Below are positions 25,266-33,657 of a stretch of 64,000 nt of DNA, in pieces. Each line of letters begins with the position of its first letter. Position 1 is the first letter of the stretch. Where the stretch lies: positions 1 through 64,000 of the forward strand of contig CAJFSS010000006.1 in assembly GCA_904419745.1 (NCBI GenBank), read 5' to 3'. The notes under the pieces are model-generated. The model saw only the letters and a list, made by a program, of their open reading frames with translations, did no database searches and was not told the DNA's origin. Made by a program: the position numbers and the translations under genes. This DNA comes from Candidatus Pseudoruminococcus merdavium (GTDB lineage: Bacteria; Bacillota; Clostridia; Oscillospirales; Ruminococcaceae).

Positions 25266-26108
25266 TTAACCCTCCAAATCCGCAAGATATTGCTCAATTT
25301 CTTTGATTGCCGCATGATACTGTTCAGAATTTGGAGCAACTCCATGCCAGCCGACATTGTCCTGCATAAAGGAAACGCCCTGTCCTTTATGGGTAGAAGC
25401 GATAATAGCAGTCGGTTTTCCGGTAACAGATTTTGCTTCAAGCAATGCATGTTCTATTTGGGAGAAATCATGCCCGTTGATAGAAATCACATGAAAACCA
25501 AACGCAGCAAATTTATCCGTAATCGGTTCTGGGGAGCAAACCTCATGCAGATGGCCGCTAATCTGCAAATCGTTGTAATCCACAATTACACAAAGGTTAT
25601 CCAGCTTTTTATGAGAAGCAAACATTGCCGCTTCCCAGACCTGGCCTTCTTCCAGTTCCCCGTCGCCGAGCATTGCATAGACCCTGAAATCCTTTTTTGA
25701 AAGTTTTCCTGCAAGAGCAATCCCGCATGCAGCAGAAATTCCCTGGCCCAAAGAACCGGTAGACATGTCCACCCCAGGAGTCCCCTTCATATCCGGATGT
25801 CCCTGTAACATTGCGCCAACATGGCGCAGCTTTTTCATCTCTTCCATTGGGAAAAAGCCCTTGAGTGCGAGAGCAGCATAGAGTGCTGGAGCGCCATGAC
25901 CTTTTGAGAGTACAAACCGATCCCGATCTTCCCATTGCGGTCTTTGAGGATCCACCCTCATTTCACGGAAATAGAGATAGGTGATGATATCCGCAGCAGA
26001 AAGGGAACCTCCTGGATGCCCGGATTTTGCATGGTAGACACCTTCCAGAATACCAAGACGTACTTTCGCAGCAGTGATTTTCAACTGTTTCTCAAGCGAT
26101 TGTTCCAT
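25266..26108 (-). CDS. Transketolase, N-terminal subunit
   Basis: A 280-residue protein with the thiamine diphosphate-binding half of transketolase. Seen are KSGHPGGSLSAADIITYLYF, the active-site loop SKGHGAPALYAAL and the ThDP/metal motif GDGELEEGQVWEAAMFA followed by VDYNDLQISG. It works as a heteromer with the C-terminal subunit encoded directly downstream and transfers ketol groups between xylulose-5-phosphate, ribose-5-phosphate and erythrose-4-phosphate. The GGAGGG site 6 nt from the ATG is strong. A sigma-A promoter lies about 150 nt upstream. Confidence 0.96.
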   Translation of the reverse strand: MEQSLEKQLKITAAKVRLGILEGVYHAKSGHPGGSLSAADIITYLYFREMRVDPQRPQWEDRDRFVLSKGHGAPALYAALALKGFFPMEEMKKLRHVGAMLQGHPDMKGTPGVDMSTGSLGQGISAACGIALAGKLSKKDFRVYAMLGDGELEEGQVWEAAMFASHKKLDNLCVIVDYNDLQISGHLHEVCSPEPITDKFAAFGFHVISINGHDFSQIEHALLEAKSVTGKPTAIIASTHKGQGVSFMQDNVGWHGVAPNSEQYHAAIKEIEQYLADLEG

Positions 26109-26256
26109 TGATTACCCTCCGTATTTCATATCCAGCCGCTTTGCTTTTCCAACAGGAAACGCAAAAGTACAGAGCACAAAACCGCTGCCCTGTACCGTAC
26201 ACAAAATGGCCATTTTTATTGCACAAAAAGATAGCATGGCCTATTCAATCAATACT

Positions 26257-26285
26257 ATCATCGCCAATTTTCGGCACAAAGTCAA
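26257..26285 (-). promoter_or_regulatory. Probable sigma-A promoter of the transketolase operon
   Basis: Minus-strand TTGACT (26280-26285) and GATGAT (26257-26262) are spaced 17 nt. The -10 is moderate, so confidence is limited. The leader would be about 145 nt. Confidence 0.45.
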
Positions 26286-26601
26286 TAGAAAACACAAACT
26301 TGTTTTCATCTTAAACAAACTTCTATTTTTTTCTCTATATTAAAAGGGGATTTTCCATTTTCTTTGTGCAGTTTGCGCTAGTCTCTTTTTAGGATACCCT
26401 AAATAAAAACATAATCCATACCAAATATCACTGAAACCTGCATTTTATGCGAACAAGGATTGTTTTACTGGAAATACTTGGTTTCATCCACTTGCATAAG
26501 CTGTCTTATTTTGTCTGTAAAGCACATAGAGCATCCCGATCATTGCGGAAATTCCAGTGAATTCCTTTTTTGGCCCGATGACAGAGTCAATAAAATGGGA
26601 A
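26286..26601. other. Non-coding spacer with a TTTAGG-N4-CCTAAA palindrome
   Basis: About 315 bases without a gene. At 26388-26403 lies the inverted repeat TTTAGG-ATAC-CCTAAA, a form known for DtxR/MntR-type metal regulators and similar to the half-sites of the ahpC/eno/gpmA operator. It is about 100 nt upstream of the transketolase promoter. Nothing else is recognised. Confidence 0.45.
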
Positions 26602-26630
26602 AAGAGCAGCTGGAAAATCCAGCTGCTCTT
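26602..26630 (-). terminator. Terminator of the XRE regulator gene
   Basis: A 12-bp stem around AAGAGCAGCTGG directly abuts the stop codon at 26631 and is followed on the minus strand by TTTTCCC. Confidence 0.8.
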
Positions 26631-26924
26631 CTACATTATCTGTTGATGAAATTCATTGATAAGCGCTTTTAAAATGCGTTCTTCATTTTCTGTTAATCCA
26701 TCAATTACCAAGACTTTCTTTTTTTCAATCCCCAAGATATAATCCGATGTAACTCCATAGAGATTGGCAAGACGAACCAGTACATCAATCGACGGTGTTT
26801 TAATATTGTTTTCATATCCGCTGATGGTTGTTTTGGAGAGGTTCAGTCGTTTTGCAACCTGTGCCTGTGTCATTTGCTTGCTCAACCTCAATTCACGAAG
26901 CCGATATCCAAAATCATATACCAC
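26631..26924 (-). CDS. XRE-family helix-turn-helix regulator
   Basis: A 97-residue DNA-binding protein. The HTH_3 domain (residues 4-60) reads LRELRLSKQMTQAQVAKRLN, LSKTTISGYENN and PSIDVLVRLANLYGVTSDYILG. The short C-terminal tail includes LTENEERILKALINEF. I start at the GTG at 26924, 8 nt after an AAGGAG site; an earlier GTG overlaps the ribosome site. It stands alone with its own terminator, between transketolase and yitT-like genes, so its target is unknown. Confidence 0.85.
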   Translation of the reverse strand: MVYDFGYRLRELRLSKQMTQAQVAKRLNLSKTTISGYENNIKTPSIDVLVRLANLYGVTSDYILGIEKKKVLVIDGLTENEERILKALINEFHQQIM

Positions 26925-27364
26925 ATAAACCACTCCTTCCTATGCTTTTAGCATAATACAAGGAGGTTGCTTAAAAGGGAAAATTTTGTCGAAAAAATCT
27001 CCTAAAAGTTTACATTTTTCCAAATTCCTTATTATTATTCCTTTTTTAGACATTTTTTTGGCAAAGGGACCTTTGCAGTATTCTCCTAAATTGCAAATTT
27101 TATAAAACAATATATTCATAAACAGAAAAATTCGAGTTTTCCCGCTCACAGACAACTTTCGGAAGATTTTTTAGAGTCATTATTAATTTCGCCATGGAAT
27201 GATGACCCCGGAAAAACTATTACCGAAAAAGGAATATATTTCCTTTTCTATTTGTGAAATATATGGTATGATAATATTAAAGAATATTTTTCGCTTTCTA
27301 TTGTTGTGTGAACAAACATCATGCATGGGAAAGCGTTTATTTTTTCGTGTTGAGGAGGTATTTT
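26925..27364. other. AT-rich intergenic region with inverted repeat upstream of the YitT gene
   Basis: About 440 bases without a gene; it holds the divergent promoters of the XRE and YitT-family genes. A perfect 9-bp inverted repeat (ATATATTTC / GAAATATAT, 13-nt spacing) lies at 27234-27264, just before a possible TATGAT -10 box (27267-27272). Confidence 0.45.
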
Positions 27365-28288
27365 ATGCCCGCATTAACCAAGAAAAAAGTGAAGGATTTT
27401 ATTGTAGACGGCGTTTTCTTTCTGGTTGGCAGTTTCATTTTTGCCATTTCTGTCAACACATTCACAGCACCTAATAACATTGCCCCCGGAGGGCTTACGG
27501 GTGCGGCTACCATGCTCAATTATGTTTGCGGCATTCCAATTGGCGTGGTAACCCTGCTGATGAACATCCCTATTTTTCTGTGGGGGCTTTTTGAAGTTGG
27601 CTACCGGTTCATTATCAAAACAATTGTTGCTACCATCCTGTCTTCTGTTATGATTGACTTGACAGTTGATATCCTCCCGCAATACCAGGGCGATATGCTG
27701 TTAACAACGGTTTTTGGCGGATTCTTTTCCGGTCTTGGCCTGGCTTTGATTTTTGTCCGGGGCGGCACTACCGGAGGCACCGATTTGATCGCCAATTTGA
27801 TTAGTCTCCGTGTCCGTCATCTCTCCTTAGGGCGTCTGGTTTTGATTGTGGATATGGTAATTGTCGTTATCTCCGCTTTTGTCTACAAAAGCTTTGAAAG
27901 CCCATTATATGCAACCATCGTGATTTTCATCACTTCCAAGGTCATTGATGTTGTACTCTATGGTTCAGACATTGGAAATGGAAAAATGATTTTTATCATC
28001 TCCCAGAAAAATGAAGAAATCGCCCAGAGGATTATGGACAGGATCGGACGCGGCGTTACAGAATTGCGTTCCCGCGGGGCATATACAAAACAAAATGGGG
28101 AAGTTTTGCTCTGTGCAGTAAGTCGGCAGGAAGTTTACAAAGTTTATGATATCATCCATTCGATCGATCCCGATGCATTTACCATTGTAGGCGAAGCCGG
28201 GGAAATCAGTGGAGAGGGATTCAAACAAATGCAAAAAAATCACGCTGAATCCAAACGAAAAAAGCAAAAGGACAAGCATAATTCCTAA
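27365..28288 (+). CDS. YitT family (DUF2179) membrane protein
   Basis: A 307-residue protein with five or six membrane helices in residues 10-200, including FTAPNNIAPGGLTGAATML and GGTTGGTDLIANLI, both family marks, and a cytoplasmic DUF2179 domain (about residues 215-285: KNEEIAQRIMDRIGRGVTEL, RQEVYKVYDIIHSIDPDAF). YitT-like proteins are common in Firmicutes and their transport function is not established. The ATG at 27365 has a GAGGAGGT site; the upstream open codons are not used. A terminator at 28321 follows. Confidence 0.9.
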   Translation: MPALTKKKVKDFIVDGVFFLVGSFIFAISVNTFTAPNNIAPGGLTGAATMLNYVCGIPIGVVTLLMNIPIFLWGLFEVGYRFIIKTIVATILSSVMIDLTVDILPQYQGDMLLTTVFGGFFSGLGLALIFVRGGTTGGTDLIANLISLRVRHLSLGRLVLIVDMVIVVISAFVYKSFESPLYATIVIFITSKVIDVVLYGSDIGNGKMIFIISQKNEEIAQRIMDRIGRGVTELRSRGAYTKQNGEVLLCAVSRQEVYKVYDIIHSIDPDAFTIVGEAGEISGEGFKQMQKNHAESKRKKQKDKHNS

Positions 28289-28320
28289 AAGATTCCCCTT
28301 TTTTATCTCCACACATACAA

Positions 28321-28352
28321 AAGGAGGACATGTCAGAAGACATGCCCTCCTT
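28321..28352. terminator. Bidirectional terminator between YitT and MATE genes
   Basis: A hairpin with arms AAGGAGG-ACATGTC and GACATG-CCTCCTT, one mismatch and a 4-nt loop, between two convergent genes. Confidence 0.8.
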
Positions 28353-28353
28353 C

Positions 28354-29730
28354 TTATTTTTCCGTTATATTCTCAAGAATTACTTTCTGGCGCCTTGCGT
28401 CATGCTGTCCAACTGATTTCCGGTAAACGAAAAACGCCACTCCGGCTGTAATTACCTCTGCAATCCAAAAAGCATTCCAAACCCCGATAGCGCCAAACAT
28501 CCGGCTCAACACAAATGCAACGGGAATAATCACAAACACATACCGGAACAGGGAAATAATAAGGGATGGCACCCCTTTTCCAAGCCCTTCTAACGCCCCG
28601 GACGAAGTTACAGAAACTGCTGAGACAAGGAATCCCGCACTAATCAGACGAAGAGCTGTTTCCCCAGCCTGAATTGTCTCCTGATTACTTGTAAACAACG
28701 CGATTAGTGGTCCGGGGATCACAAAACATAGGACCGTCCCCAAAATCATGATCATACCGTTCATACCCAATACAATGGAATAAATCTGTTTTACCCTTTT
28801 CTGTTCCCCGGCTCCATAATTATAGCCAATCAAGGGACGCATTCCCTGCACCATTCCGTTTGCCGGCAAATAGAGGAACGTCTGTAATTTATAGTAAATC
28901 CCCAAAACCAGAATATATACCTGCGAATAGGAAGCCAAAATGGCATTTAATGAAGAAATCAGAAAAGAGGGCAAAGCAAGATTTAATGTTGCCGGAATTC
29001 CAATGGAGTACAGTTTTGCAATCATTTTTACATTTGGGGCCAGATATTTCCTGCTGATACGGACGCGGATTGGGCGTGCCACATACACAACTACATAGAT
29101 GAGCAGCGTCAATGTCTGTCCAATGCCTGTGGCCAGCGCAGCTCCCTCAATTCCCAGTTCTGGGAATGGGCCATACCCGAAAATCAAAACCGGATCCAAA
29201 ATGATATTGGCGATACAGCCGCACATCAAGCTGATCATCGTGATCTTCATATTCCCAACAGCTTGAAAAATTTTTTCAAATGATACGCCTACTACAATCA
29301 TCAGCGTGAAGGAAAATGCAATTACAGAATACCGGATACCAAGATCCACCACCGCCTGTGAAGAGGTAAACATGTTCAAAAATGCAGGCATAATTGCAAT
29401 ACATCCAATTGTCATAACCACACTGTGTATTACAGCTAGCAGGATCCCCTGTGTTGCCGCCATATTGGCTTCTGATTCATTTCCCGCACCCAAATGGAAA
29501 GCAATCACCGCATTGATCCCCACTCCAAAGCCAATCCCAACGGCATTGATAAAGTTTTGAATTGGATAGACCAAGGACAACGCCGTCATCGCGTCTTCAC
29601 TGATCTGCGCGACAAAATAACTGTCCACAATATTGTACAAAGAATTCACCAGCATGGAAAGCACCATTGGCAACGCCATAGACAAAATCAGCGGCAGTAC
29701 CGGCCTCTCTTTCATAAAATCTTGGTTCAT
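28354..29730 (-). CDS. MATE family efflux transporter
   Basis: A 458-residue twelve-helix MATE transporter. The opening LPLILSMALPMVLSMLVNSLYNIVDSYFVAQ and the mid-protein segment with VQGMRPLIGYNYGAGEQKRV, echoed in the N-terminal half, mark the family. It resembles the clostridial NorM/DinF-like branch. The substrate is not predictable. It differs clearly from the MATE protein at 22764. No regulator is next to it; the AGGAGGGG site precedes its ATG. Confidence 0.9.
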   Translation of the reverse strand: MNQDFMKERPVLPLILSMALPMVLSMLVNSLYNIVDSYFVAQISEDAMTALSLVYPIQNFINAVGIGFGVGINAVIAFHLGAGNESEANMAATQGILLAVIHSVVMTIGCIAIMPAFLNMFTSSQAVVDLGIRYSVIAFSFTLMIVVGVSFEKIFQAVGNMKITMISLMCGCIANIILDPVLIFGYGPFPELGIEGAALATGIGQTLTLLIYVVVYVARPIRVRISRKYLAPNVKMIAKLYSIGIPATLNLALPSFLISSLNAILASYSQVYILVLGIYYKLQTFLYLPANGMVQGMRPLIGYNYGAGEQKRVKQIYSIVLGMNGMIMILGTVLCFVIPGPLIALFTSNQETIQAGETALRLISAGFLVSAVSVTSSGALEGLGKGVPSLIISLFRYVFVIIPVAFVLSRMFGAIGVWNAFWIAEVITAGVAFFVYRKSVGQHDARRQKVILENITEK

Positions 29731-29905
29731 TATACCCCTCCTATCAAAAAATACCCGGTCACACCTGCTCCGTCCCGACAGTATTCTATGTCAATAATCC
29801 TTTCTTTGGTCCAGGACAGGTTGTTTCTATTTTTTCAGCACCATGTGCTGTTATATTCTCTTTCCTGTAGTATTTGTTTGGGCTTCCTTCCGCGGGCATC
29901 AAAAA

Positions 29906-29936
29906 GCCACACAGCTATCTGCCGATAACTGTGTGG
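29906..29936 (-). terminator. Terminator downstream of cyuA
   Basis: A hairpin with arms GCCACACAG-TATC and GATA-CTGTGTGGC, followed on the minus strand by five T residues, about 160 nt past the cyuA stop codon. The 366-base spacer 29731-30096 holds no gene I can support. Confidence 0.72.
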
Positions 29937-30096
29937 CGAAAAGATGACATTGTCGTCCGGAAAAATCCACAACACATTTTTAACGAATGCCATTATACCG
30001 ATATTCATTCCCGTTGTCAAGACAAAGCTAAGGATTCTTTTCACAAAAAGCCAGAAAAGGAACCAGTTGAAAAGAACTGCCCTTTGTAAATTGGGC

Positions 30097-31419
30097 TTAC
30101 TCCTTTTCTTCCTTGTGAATCATCATATCCAAAATTGCCTCATTGGTGCCGGACATTCCTTCATTGCCCAGGGAAGCAAGATTGTGCAATGTATCCTCAA
30201 CACTCAGCGCGACAATCCCGTCATGCTGATCGGCGCCCACTCCATGAATGGCAAGAAGCGCGGAACGCATGGTTGCGCTCACCGCTGTTGCAATTTTAAT
30301 GGCGCAGCCCGGTTTTGCACCATCACAGACCATACCGGAAATATCCGCAACCATCGTTTGGATTCCCAGTTCAATATTCTCTTCCGTTCCCCCGAACAGG
30401 TAGATAATGCCCGCACAGGAACCAATTGCCGCTGCAATCCCGCAACCGCAAAGAACAGACAGGCGCCCCAGCGAATGCTTTGTGTGAATAGTAACAAGCA
30501 GACTCATGGCCAGGGCCTTGAGCTTTTTCTCTTCATCCACTTTCAAGCGTTCCGCAACCGCAATGATGGGAACCGTGGCCGTAATGCCCTGGTTTCCGCT
30601 GCCAACCGCACTCATTACCGGTTTGCGGCACCCTGCCATTCTGGCGTCTGCCGCAGCTGCGGTTAATGCAACTGCATAATTTGCAATATCATCTGCAATA
30701 ATTCCCGCTTCTACATTGCTCAGGATACTCTTACCGACCATATGTCCATAATCATGGGTAAGGCCTTCCAACGCGATGCTCTTATTGACGTCGACCGCTT
30801 CCCGTAAAAATGTCAGATCTTCCAAAGTCATATTGTTTACAACCTCATGGTAAATTTGTCTGACAGTCAGGGAACAGTCGTCTTCCACTTTAGCGCTGCG
30901 TGAAGCGGCAATATCACACTGCGGGATGATATTGAGCAGTACTTGTCCGTTCTTTTCAATATAGACAAACTGGTTATGGATGTCACGGATAATTGCTTTT
31001 GCCGTATCAGATCCCTTGGTACAAATTGCTTCAATATATACTTTATAATCATTTTCGGCGAGCTTTACATGGATTTTCTTTTGCTCCAACAGCTCCTTCG
31101 CCTTGGAAAAGTCCTCCGAGGTCATCCCTTCCAGCACCAACAACCCCTTTTCCGGCCTGGCACTGATTACCCCCATGGCGGTTGCGATATCCAACCCGAC
31201 CATATCCGTATTCGGCACGCCGACATTCATCCCATTTTTCATGATATACTGGCTGACATAAATAGTTGTTTGCTCAGGAATCCCATCGATATGAGCCGCC
31301 GCTCCTGCTGCGCATAGCGCAACTGCAACCGGTTCCGTACAGCCAAGCGCAGGAGCAAGTTCGCTTTTTACAAGGTTTACATACTTGTCCTTTAAACAGC
31401 TGCATACTTTTGTCTCCAT
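30097..31419 (-). CDS. cyuA: L-cysteine desulfidase (CyuA / UPF0597 family)
   Basis: A 440-residue Fe-S enzyme that breaks L-cysteine into pyruvate, ammonia and hydrogen sulfide. Family marks are ELAPALGCTEPVAVALCAA near the N-terminus, SAVGSGNQGITATVPI, and the cysteine-bearing CGCGIAAAIGSCAGI and CDGAKPGCAIK segments that supply the cluster ligands. Length matches CyuA/YhaM of E. coli. No CyuP transporter is next to it. Its promoter has an inverted repeat and TTTTCCAA repeats that suggest control by a cysteine- or nutrient-responsive regulator, which is inference. Confidence 0.92.
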   Translation of the reverse strand: METKVCSCLKDKYVNLVKSELAPALGCTEPVAVALCAAGAAAHIDGIPEQTTIYVSQYIMKNGMNVGVPNTDMVGLDIATAMGVISARPEKGLLVLEGMTSEDFSKAKELLEQKKIHVKLAENDYKVYIEAICTKGSDTAKAIIRDIHNQFVYIEKNGQVLLNIIPQCDIAASRSAKVEDDCSLTVRQIYHEVVNNMTLEDLTFLREAVDVNKSIALEGLTHDYGHMVGKSILSNVEAGIIADDIANYAVALTAAAADARMAGCRKPVMSAVGSGNQGITATVPIIAVAERLKVDEEKKLKALAMSLLVTIHTKHSLGRLSVLCGCGIAAAIGSCAGIIYLFGGTEENIELGIQTMVADISGMVCDGAKPGCAIKIATAVSATMRSALLAIHGVGADQHDGIVALSVEDTLHNLASLGNEGMSGTNEAILDMMIHKEEKE

Positions 31420-31472
31420 AACTGATTCTCCCCATCTATAAATTTAATCCCTATCCTTTTCTTTTCAGCTTT

Positions 31473-31545
31473 ATTATAGTATAAAGCTATTGGTTTTTCC
31501 AATAGGATTTTCCAAAAAAAATGAAAGATCGATATGATTTTCCAA
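31473..31545 (-). promoter_or_regulatory. cyuA promoter and candidate operator
   Basis: Minus-strand TATAAT (31473-31478) and TTGGAA (31497-31502) are spaced 18 nt. The inverted repeat CTATTGG-N5-CCAATAG (31487-31505) overlaps the -35. Two further TTTTCCAA copies lie at 31508-31515 and 31538-31545. Confidence 0.6.
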
Positions 31546-31585
31546 TAACCCTTGAGTAAACCCCAACTTTTCCAAGGGTCTTTCG

Positions 31586-32209
31586 TTATTTTCTGGACAG
31601 ATGTTTTTCGTACAGTCTTCTGCTATAGCCCCGCGGCAGATAAATGACAAGCAAAAGCACAACCAAAACAACTCCCGCTGTTTGTGGAACCGGAAGAAAG
31701 GCCAGCAGCATAAGAACAATTCCCGAAAGAACCCATACTTTCCCTGCAAATCTTTGCGTTTTCGTCCACAAATCATCCGTAGCATATGCCACAGAGGCTT
31801 TCACCCCACAATAATAGTTTTTCACATATTTTGGCAACCGGTTTCCAAAGAAAATAAGCAGACCCCCGGCAACTAACAACACCACCATCTCTGCAAACCG
31901 GAAATCCATGGCGCACAAATTGATAAGGCCCAGTGCATTACAGAGTATCGCGGCCTGACATCCAAACAGAACCATAATCAATGCCAGACGGATTTTTTCT
32001 GAGGATTTTGCCGTGCCATTCCCCCGGTACAGGGCAAAAAATCCCGCTAACAGGGGGAACACAAAAATCATCCAGCGGGACGCTGTATTACTGACTCCGT
32101 CCTGATTCCATTGTACGGCAATTACTTCCGGCAAAAAGAAAACCAGGGTGATGTCTAACAACAGCATGAGTATAGCCAGGCACCCTGCCGGTGTTTTCAA
32201 TCTTTTCAT
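31586..32209 (-). CDS. SdpI-family membrane protein (DUF1648)
   Basis: A 207-residue membrane protein with about six helices. It starts with a DUF1648-type segment (VIAVQWNQDGVSNTASRW) and continues into an SdpI-like half (GNRLPKYVKNYYCGVK). In Bacillus SdpI gives immunity to the cannibalism toxin SdpC and sequesters the autorepressor SdpR. Here the gene overlaps the upstream ArsR-type repressor by 4 nt (ATGA), the same pairing as sdpR-sdpI. No toxin genes are present, so the role may be general envelope-toxin resistance. The ATG at 32209 follows AAGGAG. Confidence 0.85.
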   Translation of the reverse strand: MKRLKTPAGCLAILMLLLDITLVFFLPEVIAVQWNQDGVSNTASRWMIFVFPLLAGFFALYRGNGTAKSSEKIRLALIMVLFGCQAAILCNALGLINLCAMDFRFAEMVVLLVAGGLLIFFGNRLPKYVKNYYCGVKASVAYATDDLWTKTQRFAGKVWVLSGIVLMLLAFLPVPQTAGVVLVVLLLVIYLPRGYSRRLYEKHLSRK

Positions 32210-32475
32210 AAATGCCACTCCTTAAATTCTTCAAGCCATGCGAGCAATTCTTCTAGTACGCTCAGATTGATCTCATAATAAATATATTTTCCTTCCCGTT
32301 TGTCCCGGATTAGCCCCGCATCTTTTAATATGGACAGATGCCTGGAAATTGCGGCGTTTGTAATGGGGAATTGCCGCGCAATTGTTCCGGCAGACTTTTT
32401 GCCTGATTTTAGAAAATTTAATATCTGCCGCCGAGTCGGATCGGACAAAGCCCGTAATGTCATTTGTATTCCCAT
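32206..32475 (-). CDS. ArsR-family (SdpR-like) autorepressor
   Basis: An 89-residue winged-helix repressor. The body LSDPTRRQILNFLKSG, AISRHLSILKDAGLI and REGKYIYYEIN is typical of the SdpR branch; it has no cysteine metal site. I start at the ATG at 32475 (MGIQMTLRALSDP), in line with homologues; the frame is open further upstream but enters an AT-rich operator-like stretch (about 32488-32520) with TTTAA/TTAAA repeats. It is co-transcribed with the SdpI-like gene and probably represses this pair. Confidence 0.88.
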   Translation of the reverse strand: MGIQMTLRALSDPTRRQILNFLKSGKKSAGTIARQFPITNAAISRHLSILKDAGLIRDKREGKYIYYEINLSVLEELLAWLEEFKEWHL

Positions 32476-32584
32476 AACGCTCTTCCCCATATATTTAACA
32501 TTTAAGTTAATTATTAAATATAGAATAGCAGATTCGCATTTTGTTGTCAAATAGCCCCCGTTCTTCAAAGGTTATCCCTGCAAA

Positions 32585-32620
32585 AAAAGCAGGCAAAGGA
32601 ATTTTCCTTTGCCTGCTTTT
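32585..32620 (-). terminator. Terminator downstream of the 32666 gene
   Basis: A 15-bp stem around AAAAGCAGGCAAAGG with T-runs on both strands, 46 nt past the stop codon. Confidence 0.85.
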
Positions 32621-32665
32621 GAATGTTGAATGGCTGCCTCCATATTTCTGAAGAACCAAAGTGTT

Positions 32666-33343
32666 TTAAGCCGCAGTAGAAGAGACAAAGCCTGTTTTTG
32701 CAACTTCCACTTTCACCATGTTCAAAAAAATGCTGAAAATCATTTCTCCTGTACTGGAAAGAGCGCTGTCCTCTTCCTTCCCACAGAGCTTTGCAAAGGA
32801 TTCACCCACACTGCGGCAAACCCCTGCCCCTTCCCTTCTTGCGCACAGCATATACAGGGAATAGGCCCCCGTATCGCTAATCTGATCATAGACATCCGGG
32901 GAAATTTCCTGTAACGTATTGAAAAAGGAAGTATGGGCGGTATTGATCAAAGTCGAATTAGGGACATGGGTATTTAGCCCCCGGTCAATCGCGAACGCAA
33001 ATAGCAACAGCACCTGCGTTTTCGTCCGCGCATCTTCGCTGTCAGGTTCAATATTGGACATACACTCATCTGCAATATCCTTTGAAAGGATTCTGGCCAG
33101 ATTAAATCCAAGAAGCTTTGCCCGTTCGATATTACCATTCTCTTTTTCGATAAAGTAATCATCGTTTGCCGAAGTATCTTCCTGGTTAGAGAGAGCCGCA
33201 GCCGGACGATCTCCTGCAATTTTAATATCGCTGTCATCCTTCGGCATGCTCAATAGCATCAAAGGGGCTTTGCCGCTTGCCTGGCGGCAGAATCCCAGAA
33301 AAAGAACGGCCAAAACAACGCTTAGCAGAAAAAAATAGAACAC
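32666..33343 (-). CDS. Conserved hypothetical membrane-anchored protein
   Basis: A 225-residue protein I do not recognise. One N-terminal hydrophobic segment (about residues 2-19) acts as a signal anchor, followed by a low-complexity linker with many Asp and Ser residues (35-70) and a helical soluble domain (75-225) with ILSKDIADECMSNIE, FAFAIDRGLNTHVPN and YSLYMLCARREGAGV. Cysteines occur in the soluble part but not in a known pattern. It lies upstream of a strong terminator and 40 nt downstream of the TSCPD gene, in the same direction. Confidence 0.65.
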   Translation of the reverse strand: MFYFFLLSVVLAVLFLGFCRQASGKAPLMLLSMPKDDSDIKIAGDRPAAALSNQEDTSANDDYFIEKENGNIERAKLLGFNLARILSKDIADECMSNIEPDSEDARTKTQVLLLFAFAIDRGLNTHVPNSTLINTAHTSFFNTLQEISPDVYDQISDTGAYSLYMLCARREGAGVCRSVGESFAKLCGKEEDSALSSTGEMIFSIFLNMVKVEVAKTGFVSSTAA

Positions 33344-33382
33344 GGGTCATCCCTCCCTTATCGATCTGTTTTTCTTTTATCT

Positions 33383-33634
33383 CTACTGTGCAAGAGCTTC
33401 TTTGAGTGCAAAAGCCAGCTGTTCCGGGCAGGACGTGGATTTACTTCCGCACTTGATTCCTTCCAGCCTGGAAATCACTTCTTCTGCTTTTTGACCAACG
33501 CACAATGCGGCCACACCTTTTGTATTGCCATTGCACCCGCCGATAAATTCGACGCGGTTAATTACCCCGTCGTCAGAAATTTCAAGATTAATCTGCCTGG
33601 AGCACACGCCTTTTGTTTTATAAGTGTAATTCAT
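33383..33634 (-). CDS. TSCPD-domain protein (TIGR03905 family)
   Basis: An 83-residue single TSCPD domain: TKGVCSRQINLEI, GGCNGNTKGVAAL, GIKCGSKSTSCPEQLA. The TSCPD domain is also found at the end of some ribonucleotide reductases; the stand-alone form is common in Clostridia and its function is unknown. The conserved cysteines suggest metal binding. I start at the ATG at 33634, preceded by GGAGGAAATAA. It sits directly after the PHP gene. Confidence 0.88.
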   Translation of the reverse strand: MNYTYKTKGVCSRQINLEISDDGVINRVEFIGGCNGNTKGVAALCVGQKAEEVISRLEGIKCGSKSTSCPEQLAFALKEALAQ

Positions 33635-33657
33635 ATTTATTTCCTCCATCCAAAAAT

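Noticed and set aside
24314-26108. Split transketolase as a frameshifted gene
   Set aside because: Two-subunit transketolase is normal in Clostridia; each half has its own start and the domain boundary is at the usual place.
22764-29730. The two MATE genes as a recent duplication
   Set aside because: Their sequences differ along the whole length and the flanking DNA is not repeated.
29835-30044. 69-codon minus-strand frame after cyuA
   Set aside because: It contains the cyuA terminator hairpin inside the coding frame and has no good ribosome site.
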